Below, piece by piece: positions 7,048 through 11,311 of a stretch of DNA of 11,311 nucleotides. A program made the position numbers and the translations under genes. A model generated the notes under the pieces. The model did not search any database and had not been told where the DNA came from. It worked only from the letters and a program-made list of their open reading frames with translations. Positions within the stretch are counted from its first letter, which is position 1; every line of letters starts with the position of its first letter. Origin of the DNA: Nitrospiraceae bacterium (lineage in GTDB: Bacteria; Nitrospirota; Thermodesulfovibrionia; Thermodesulfovibrionales; UBA9159); NCBI GenBank assembly GCA_003453735.1, contig DMNE01000237.1:9581-20891 (forward strand). The letters run 5' to 3'.

Positions 7048-8811
7048 ATGCCGCTTGATCCAACCAAACACGCAGACTGGGAGATTGCAGAAGCAGCCGA
7101 GGCTAACATGAAAACGGTCTATGAGCTAGGGGAGGCTCTGGGCCTCGAGAAGAAGGAGCTTCTTCCCCACGGGCACCATATTGCAAAACTAGAGTTCAAC
7201 AGTATTCTGAAACGTCTTGCCAAAAAACCTGACGGTAAGTATATTGATGTTACTGCCATCACCCCTACACCCCTTGGAGAGGGTAAATCGACCACTACTA
7301 TGGGACTAACCCAAGGGCTTGGAAAGAGAAGAAAAAGCGTTATTGCAGCCATACGCCAGCCTTCCGGAGGCCCGACAATGAATATTAAGGGCTCTGCCGC
7401 AGGAGGCGGACTTTCGCAGTGTATACCCCTTACCCCGTTCTCCCTCGGACTTACCGGTGATATAAACGCCATTATGAATACCCATAATCTCGCGATGGTT
7501 GCTCTCACCGCACGGATGCAGCACGAATTTAATTATACTGACGAGCAGCTTGCGAAGCGCAAATTGAAAAGACTGAATATTGATCCCCGCAATGTGGAGA
7601 TGAAATGGATAATGGATTTTTGCGCCCAGTCACTCAGGGATATTGTCATTGGTCTCGGCGGCAAAGATGATGGATTCATGATGCGATCAGGGTTCGCCAT
7701 CGCTGTCTCATCGGAAGTCATGGCCATTTTGGCTGTTGCGAAAGACCTCAAGGACATGCGCGAACGGATGGGAAAAATCGTGGTGGCGCACGACAAGAGC
7801 GGTAAGCCGGTAACCACAGAAGACCTAGACGTTGCCGGCGCAATGACCGCATGGATGGTTGAGGCAATCAATCCCAATCTCATGCAGACCATTGAAGGGC
7901 AGCCTGTCCTTGTGCATGCAGGCCCATTCGCCAATATCGCAATCGGTCAGTCTTCTATCATAGCCGACAGGATCGGTCTCAAACTCGCTGATTATCACGT
8001 AACCGAGTCAGGATTTGCCGCGGACATCGGATTCGAGAAGTTCTGGAACCTCAAGTGCAGATTCTCAGAGCTAAAGCCTCATGCAGCGGTTCTCGTTGCA
8101 ACCATAAGGGCCTTAAAATGTCATGGGGGCGCGCCGATTCCCGTACCGGGAAAACCGATACCCGAAGAGTACAAGGGCGAGAATGTTGGATGGGTCGAAA
8201 AAGGCTGCGAGAATCTTGTACACCACGTGAATACCATAAAGAAGGCAGGCATCAACCCTGTTGTCTGCATTAACGCCTTCTATAGTGATACGGACAATGA
8301 GATAAAGATGGTGAGAAGACTCGCTGAGGCGGCAGGGGCAAGGGTCGCCCTCTCAAAACACTGGCAGTTTGGCGGCGAAGGCGCCTTGGAGCTTGCCGAT
8401 GCAGTTGTCGAAGCTTGTAACGAGCCGAATAATTTCAAATTCCTCTATGAAATTTCGACACCCCTCCGCCAGCGGATCGAAAAGATTGCACAAGAAGTTT
8501 ACGGTGCAGATGGAGTCGAATATTCCCCGGACGCCCTCGCAAAGGCAAAGAGGATGGAGGAAGACCCCCAGATCGCAAAGCTCGGCACCTGCATGGTGAA
8601 GACCCACCTCAGCCTTACTGACAACCCGAATCTAAAAGGTGTTCCGAAAGGTTGGAAACTCCATGTCCGTGATATCCTCACTTATATGGGAGCGGGCTTT
8701 GTCGTTCCCGTTGCCGGCACCATTAAGTTGATGCCCGGTACGGCCTCTGACCCTGCCTACAGAAGGGTCGACGTAGATGTGACTACCGGCAAGGTGAAGG
8801 GGTTGTTCTAA
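7048..8811 (+). CDS. fhs: Formate--tetrahydrofolate ligase
   Basis: This 587-aa cytoplasmic enzyme joins formate to tetrahydrofolate using ATP, giving 10-formyl-THF. That is the entry step of the methyl branch of the Wood-Ljungdahl pathway, and the reaction also runs in reverse in formate-producing metabolism. The ATP-binding loop [14 protein letters not shown] is near 71-84, followed by [19 protein letters not shown] and a [13 protein letters not shown] segment. The C-terminus carries [27 protein letters not shown] and the typical ending VKGLF. Many family members are about 555-560 aa with [18 protein letters not shown] and NLHFTGD. Here the motifs are altered and the protein is some 30 residues longer, so it belongs to a divergent branch. 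Full AAGGAGG precedes the start and a strong terminator follows, so it is probably a single-gene unit. Confidence 0.95.
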   Translation: MPLDPTKHADWEIAEAAEANMKTVYELGEALGLEKKELLPHGHHIAKLEFNSILKRLAKKPDGKYIDVTAITPTPLGEGKSTTTMGLTQGLGKRRKSVIAAIRQPSGGPTMNIKGSAAGGGLSQCIPLTPFSLGLTGDINAIMNTHNLAMVALTARMQHEFNYTDEQLAKRKLKRLNIDPRNVEMKWIMDFCAQSLRDIVIGLGGKDDGFMMRSGFAIAVSSEVMAILAVAKDLKDMRERMGKIVVAHDKSGKPVTTEDLDVAGAMTAWMVEAINPNLMQTIEGQPVLVHAGPFANIAIGQSSIIADRIGLKLADYHVTESGFAADIGFEKFWNLKCRFSELKPHAAVLVATIRALKCHGGAPIPVPGKPIPEEYKGENVGWVEKGCENLVHHVNTIKKAGINPVVCINAFYSDTDNEIKMVRRLAEAAGARVALSKHWQFGGEGALELADAVVEACNEPNNFKFLYEISTPLRQRIEKIAQEVYGADGVEYSPDALAKAKRMEEDPQIAKLGTCMVKTHLSLTDNPNLKGVPKGWKLHVRDILTYMGAGFVVPVAGTIKLMPGTASDPAYRRVDVDVTTGKVKGLF

Positions 8812-8837
8812 AACAGAGCTAATCGCCAATGTTCTGG

Positions 8838-8871
8838 AAGCCTCCGGAAAGATTTTTCGGGGGCTTTTTTT
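8838..8871 (+). terminator. Rho-independent terminator of fhs
   Basis: Starting 27 bases after the fhs stop, AAGCCTCCGGAAA pairs with TTTTCGGGGGCTT (with two G-U pairs) across a three-base loop. The stem is about 13 pairs and runs into seven T residues (8865-8871). Confidence 0.9.
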
Positions 8872-9021
8872 ATCGGTGGAATCGGTCCTGCCCTAAAGCT
8901 CTTTGGTCCGCATTATGCACCTATCGAAAAGGGGCTAACGAGGGATTCGCCTGCCGGTTGCTCCGGACAATCCGCCTGAGGCCGATAAAAAGCAAATGCG
9001 CTCGCAGAAGGATAGGCTGGC

Positions 9022-10662
9022 TTACATCCTTTCAGGCGTGCTCAGACCCAAAATCTCGAGACCGTCCTTCAAGACAACCCGTATTGCCTCGCAGAGCGCA
9101 AGCCGTGCTGCGCTGAGTTCAGCATCACCGGTGATCACTCTGAATTTGTTGTAATAGGGATGGAACAACCCAGCCAACTCCTGAAGGTAGAAGGTTATCC
9201 TGTGCGGTTCGTGGGAAAGCACTGCGCCTTCAAATATCACGGTATAGGTGAGCAGTTTTTTTATTATCCTTAGTTCCTCGGGTGTCAAAAGAAGGCTAAG
9301 ATCAACGCCTTCCAGATCCTCGATGCTTACTCCAGATTCGCGTGCACGGACAAAGATACTGTTAATCCGCGCATTGGCATACTGCAGATAGAACACAGGG
9401 TTCTCTGCTGACTGCTCCTTCGCCACATCGAGGTCAAACTCTAGATGGCTGTCAGGCCGTCTGGTGAGAAAGATGAACTTTGTTGTGTCAGGACCGACCT
9501 CATCCATCACTTCCCTCAGCGTGACGAACTCACCTGCCCGCTTCGACATCTGAACCGGTTTGCCCGCCCTCAGAAGGGTCACCATCTGAACAAGAATAAT
9601 CTTGAGGTGTTCCGGTGGATAACCCAATGCCTGGATCACCGCCTTAAGCCTCGAAATATAGCCATGATGATCAGCGCCCCAGATATCCACGATCGCGTCC
9701 AATCCTTTTTCGATCTTCTTCCTGTGATAGGCAATGTCTGAAGCGAAATAGGTGAACTCGCCGTCGCTCTTGATGATCACCCTGTCCTTGTCATCTCCAA
9801 AGACGGTCGCCCTGAACCAGAGTGCATTGTCCTGCCTGTAGAGGTGCCTGCGGTGTCTAAGGTCATCTATCGCATTATCCACATCGTTCTTTGAGTAAAG
9901 CTCCCGTTCGCTTTGCCATGCATCGAAGACAATCCCAAAAGCTTTGAGGTCCTCTTCAATCTCCCTGAGCATCTCCTTATAAGAAAAGTCCGTGAAGAAT
10001 TCGGATGCTTCCTGAAAACTCATCTCCGAATATCTGTTGCCGTACCGACTGATAAACCTTCTAGCAAGGTCCTCTACATAATGGCCCCTGTAGCCGTCTT
10101 CGGGAAACGGATACTCTATGCCCAAGAGCTGCTGATATTTTGCGAACACAGAGAGGCCCAGTATCTTCACCTGTCTCCCCGCATCGTTGATATAATACTC
10201 CCGTTCCACCTCATATCCCGCGGCCTTCAGGAGATTGGACAGCGCAGCTCCAACCGCAGCGCCTCTTCCATGGCCCAGGTGTAACGGCCCAGTCGGGTTA
10301 GCACTCACAAACTCTACCTGTATACGTTGGCCCTTGCCTATCTCCCTTCTCAGGAACTTCTCCTTTCCTGCAAGAAGGCTTTTCAATTCGGAGAAAAGAT
10401 ACTTTTTCGAGAAGGTAAAGTTTATAAAACCGGGTCCGGCTATCTCTATCCGTTCGAATATCTCTTGAGCTTCAAGAGAGCTCACAATATCCGCTGCGAT
10501 CTTACTTGGTGGTTTCTTCAGAATCTTGGAAAGACTCATCGCCACTGGTGTCGCAATATCTCCGAACCTCTCTTCCCGCGGTATTTCCAGTTCCACAGGG
10601 ATGCGATCAACACCGAGCTTTCTGACGACCTGCTCTATCATGGCCTTGACACCCTTTTTCAT
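9022..10662 (-). CDS. argS: Arginine--tRNA ligase
   Basis: This 546-aa class I aminoacyl-tRNA synthetase charges tRNA-Arg with arginine in the cytoplasm. The N-terminal Add-1-type domain contains the GDIATPVAM and GPGFINF segments. The catalytic domain shows ANPTGPLHLGHGRGA near 121-134 (HLGH is the HIGH-type ATP site at 128-131), YYINDAGRQ near 156-164, WGADHHGYISRL near 328-339, and QMSKRAGEFVTL near 371-382 (KMSKS-type loop). The C-terminal anticodon-binding domain (about 430-546) ends in LEILGLSTPERM, typical of ArgS. The first ATG (10662) has no ribosome site and lies eight bases after a -10-like box. A second in-frame ATG at 10641 has AAGGG ten bases upstream and would drop seven residues. 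I keep the first because its residues fit the family's N-terminal helix, but either is possible. Confidence 0.96.
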   Translation of the reverse strand: MKKGVKAMIEQVVRKLGVDRIPVELEIPREERFGDIATPVAMSLSKILKKPPSKIAADIVSSLEAQEIFERIEIAGPGFINFTFSKKYLFSELKSLLAGKEKFLRREIGKGQRIQVEFVSANPTGPLHLGHGRGAAVGAALSNLLKAAGYEVEREYYINDAGRQVKILGLSVFAKYQQLLGIEYPFPEDGYRGHYVEDLARRFISRYGNRYSEMSFQEASEFFTDFSYKEMLREIEEDLKAFGIVFDAWQSERELYSKNDVDNAIDDLRHRRHLYRQDNALWFRATVFGDDKDRVIIKSDGEFTYFASDIAYHRKKIEKGLDAIVDIWGADHHGYISRLKAVIQALGYPPEHLKIILVQMVTLLRAGKPVQMSKRAGEFVTLREVMDEVGPDTTKFIFLTRRPDSHLEFDLDVAKEQSAENPVFYLQYANARINSIFVRARESGVSIEDLEGVDLSLLLTPEELRIIKKLLTYTVIFEGAVLSHEPHRITFYLQELAGLFHPYYNKFRVITGDAELSAARLALCEAIRVVLKDGLEILGLSTPERM

Positions 10663-10670
10663 CGTGTTAA

Positions 10671-10699
10671 AGTTTAAACACCTTGACTACTAAAGTCAA
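10671..10699 (-). promoter_or_regulatory. Sigma70-like promoter of argS
   Basis: The minus strand reads TTGACT (10694-10699), 17 bp, then TAAACT (10671-10676). Transcription would begin only a few bases before the ATG at 10662, giving an essentially leaderless message. If translation starts at 10641 instead, the leader would be about 22 bases. Confidence 0.55.
10683..10699. repeat. Inverted repeat over the argS -35 box
   Basis: TTGACT, five bases, AGTCAA is a perfect six-base inverted repeat overlapping the -35 hexamer of argS. It may be an operator. It could also reflect -35-like hexamers facing both ways, although no convincing plus-strand -10 box follows it. Confidence 0.4.
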
Positions 10700-10744
10700 T
10701 AATTTTACTGAAGAATAATCTCTGTGAAGCACTGTCATCCACTG

Positions 10745-10772
10745 TTGAAATTCTTAAGGATCACAGGATAAT
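10745..10772 (+). promoter_or_regulatory. Alternative promoter for the small membrane protein
   Basis: TTGAAA (10745-10750), a 16-bp spacer and GATAAT (10767-10772) match five of six bases in each box. It would give a leader of about 60 bases before the ATG at 10839. It competes with the closer candidate at 10804-10832. Confidence 0.4.
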
Positions 10773-10803
10773 CCACCCTATGCCCTGTCTTGATGAATGC
10801 CAG

Positions 10804-10832
10804 TTGTGATTTTCCCGGGCTCTCTTTAAACT
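10804..10832 (+). promoter_or_regulatory. Start-proximal promoter of the small membrane protein
   Basis: TTGTGA (10804-10809), 17 bp and TAAACT (10827-10832) stand six bases before the ATG. The -10 box is identical to that of argS. AAGGGG directly abuts the ATG, too close to act as a ribosome site, so this promoter would give a leaderless message. Confidence 0.4.
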
Positions 10833-10838
10833 AAGGGG

Positions 10839-11090
10839 ATGAAACTATTTCCCGCAGCGCTTGTTATTTGCCTCGTCTTTTTGGCAGGATTACTTTTGCG
10901 AGGCGTAACATCGAGAAACCCACGGCATCAACACAGCAATGGATCCATGAATAAAAAAGCGAAGCGGACGGTGACGATATTTCTTTTGCTCTTCGTGGCT
11001 GGCCTGTTATTTAGGATTATGGGTAAGATCGCGCTCTTGCTCGGTATTATAATCCTTATTCTCTCTGCGTTGACTTTCCGAAAAAAATAG
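10839..11090 (+). CDS. Small two-helix membrane protein, unknown function
   Basis: The predicted product is 83 aa and not a family I recognise. Residues 4-22 form a hydrophobic segment after MKLF. A polar, basic, histidine-containing stretch follows (about 23-44), then a second hydrophobic region of roughly 48-78 containing a lysine and an arginine, and a basic tail FRKK. The two halves share a similar core, LVFLAGLLLRG and LLFVAGLLFRI, suggesting an internal duplication at protein level. The first segment could be a signal anchor. A second in-frame ATG at 10947 would give 47 aa (MNKKAKRTVTIF...), itself a plausible membrane peptide start, but its ribosome site is no better. The gene ends two bases from the convergent hypE stop. 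Helix composition and promoter-like sequences favour a real gene; function is unknown. Confidence 0.55.
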   Translation: MKLFPAALVICLVFLAGLLLRGVTSRNPRHQHSNGSMNKKAKRTVTIFLLLFVAGLLFRIMGKIALLLGIIILILSALTFRKK

Positions 11091-11092
11091 CC

Positions 11093-11311
11093 TCAGCATA
11101 TCCTCGGCAACAATTCCCCCGGCAGCATGTCTATCAGCCTGGTACCTCCTATAGCTGTTTCCAAAAAAACAGTCCCGCCCGGAGAATCCTGTACCTCTCC
11201 AATAATCTGTGCTTTGCTTCCATAAGGATGTTTTCTCATCGCGAAAATCAACGGTTCCGCTACCTCCGAGGCGACAATCGCCAGAAGTATGCCTTCATTT
11301 GCAACATAGAG
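11093..11311 (-). CDS. hypE: Hydrogenase maturation protein HypE, C-terminal part
   Basis: The minus-strand frame is open from the window edge to a TGA at 11093-11095 and encodes the last 72 residues. LYVANEG and AMRKHPYGSKAQIIGEV, then FLETAIGGTRLIDML, and the ending ELLPRIC are characteristic of HypE. HypE receives a carbamoyl group from HypF on its C-terminal cysteine and dehydrates it to a thiocyanate. That group is the cyanide ligand source for the Fe of [NiFe]-hydrogenase. The terminal cysteine is present, so the protein should be functional. The ATP-binding N-terminal domain lies outside the window. Other hyp genes probably lie further right, which is inference. No terminator separates it from the convergent small membrane protein gene. 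Confidence 0.95.
   Translation of the reverse strand, partial: LYVANEGILLAIVASEVAEPLIFAMRKHPYGSKAQIIGEVQDSPGGTVFLETAIGGTRLIDMLPGELLPRIC

Noticed and set aside
7119..7934. Antisense frames of 129 and 133 codons inside fhs
   Set aside because: They lie wholly within a strongly supported gene and show no independent signals; they are shadow frames.
8829..9116. 95-codon plus-strand frame after fhs
   Set aside because: It begins at the fhs terminator and ends within argS antisense, with no domain and no ribosome site.

Overview
The window reads as chromosomal DNA of an anaerobic or facultatively anaerobic bacterium. The signs are a Wood-Ljungdahl-type formate-tetrahydrofolate ligase, the end of a [NiFe]-hydrogenase maturation gene (hypE), a small c-type cytochrome, and a large soluble PAS-rich hybrid histidine kinase. 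Together they resemble Nitrospirota or Desulfobacterota-like gene content. That placement is inference; no marker here fixes the phylum. No CRISPR array, tRNA, rRNA, insertion sequence or prophage gene was seen.

Layout. Bases 1-208 (+) hold the C-terminus of a monohaem cytochrome c. Bases 209-694 have no convincing gene, only protein-like fragments without starts. A leftward block then runs from about 6260 down to 695. It holds a DUF763-family gene that has lost its middle and carries frame changes (5656-6228), a three-PAS hybrid histidine kinase (3248-5644), a receiver-GGDEF diguanylate cyclase (2165-3184) and a divergent phosphoglycerate kinase-like gene (695-2014). Bases 6229-7047 are a long intergenic region with a leftward promoter, rightward promoter candidates and hairpins. 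fhs follows (7048-8811, +) with a strong rho-independent terminator. argS lies opposite (9022-10662, -). A small two-helix membrane protein (10839-11090, +) ends two bases from the end of convergent hypE (11093-11311, -, partial).

How the genes work together. The hybrid kinase and the receiver-GGDEF protein are adjacent and co-directional and most simply form one phosphorelay with c-di-GMP output. The kinase has no membrane segment and carries two PAS domains with cysteine clusters, so a cytoplasmic redox, metal or haem-like cue is plausible. The PGK-like gene is last in the same direction and may be co-transcribed. fhs supplies 10-formyl-THF to one-carbon metabolism. argS is housekeeping.

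Most noteworthy points: the PGK-like protein changes several substrate-site positions; the DUF763 gene is a clear internal-deletion relic still behind a good promoter; and three genes (DUF763, argS, the small membrane protein) have promoter-like hexamers placed so that transcription would start at or next to the ATG, suggesting leaderless mRNAs, whereas pgk, the kinase and fhs have ordinary Shine-Dalgarno sites. I did not find a clearly new multi-gene system.
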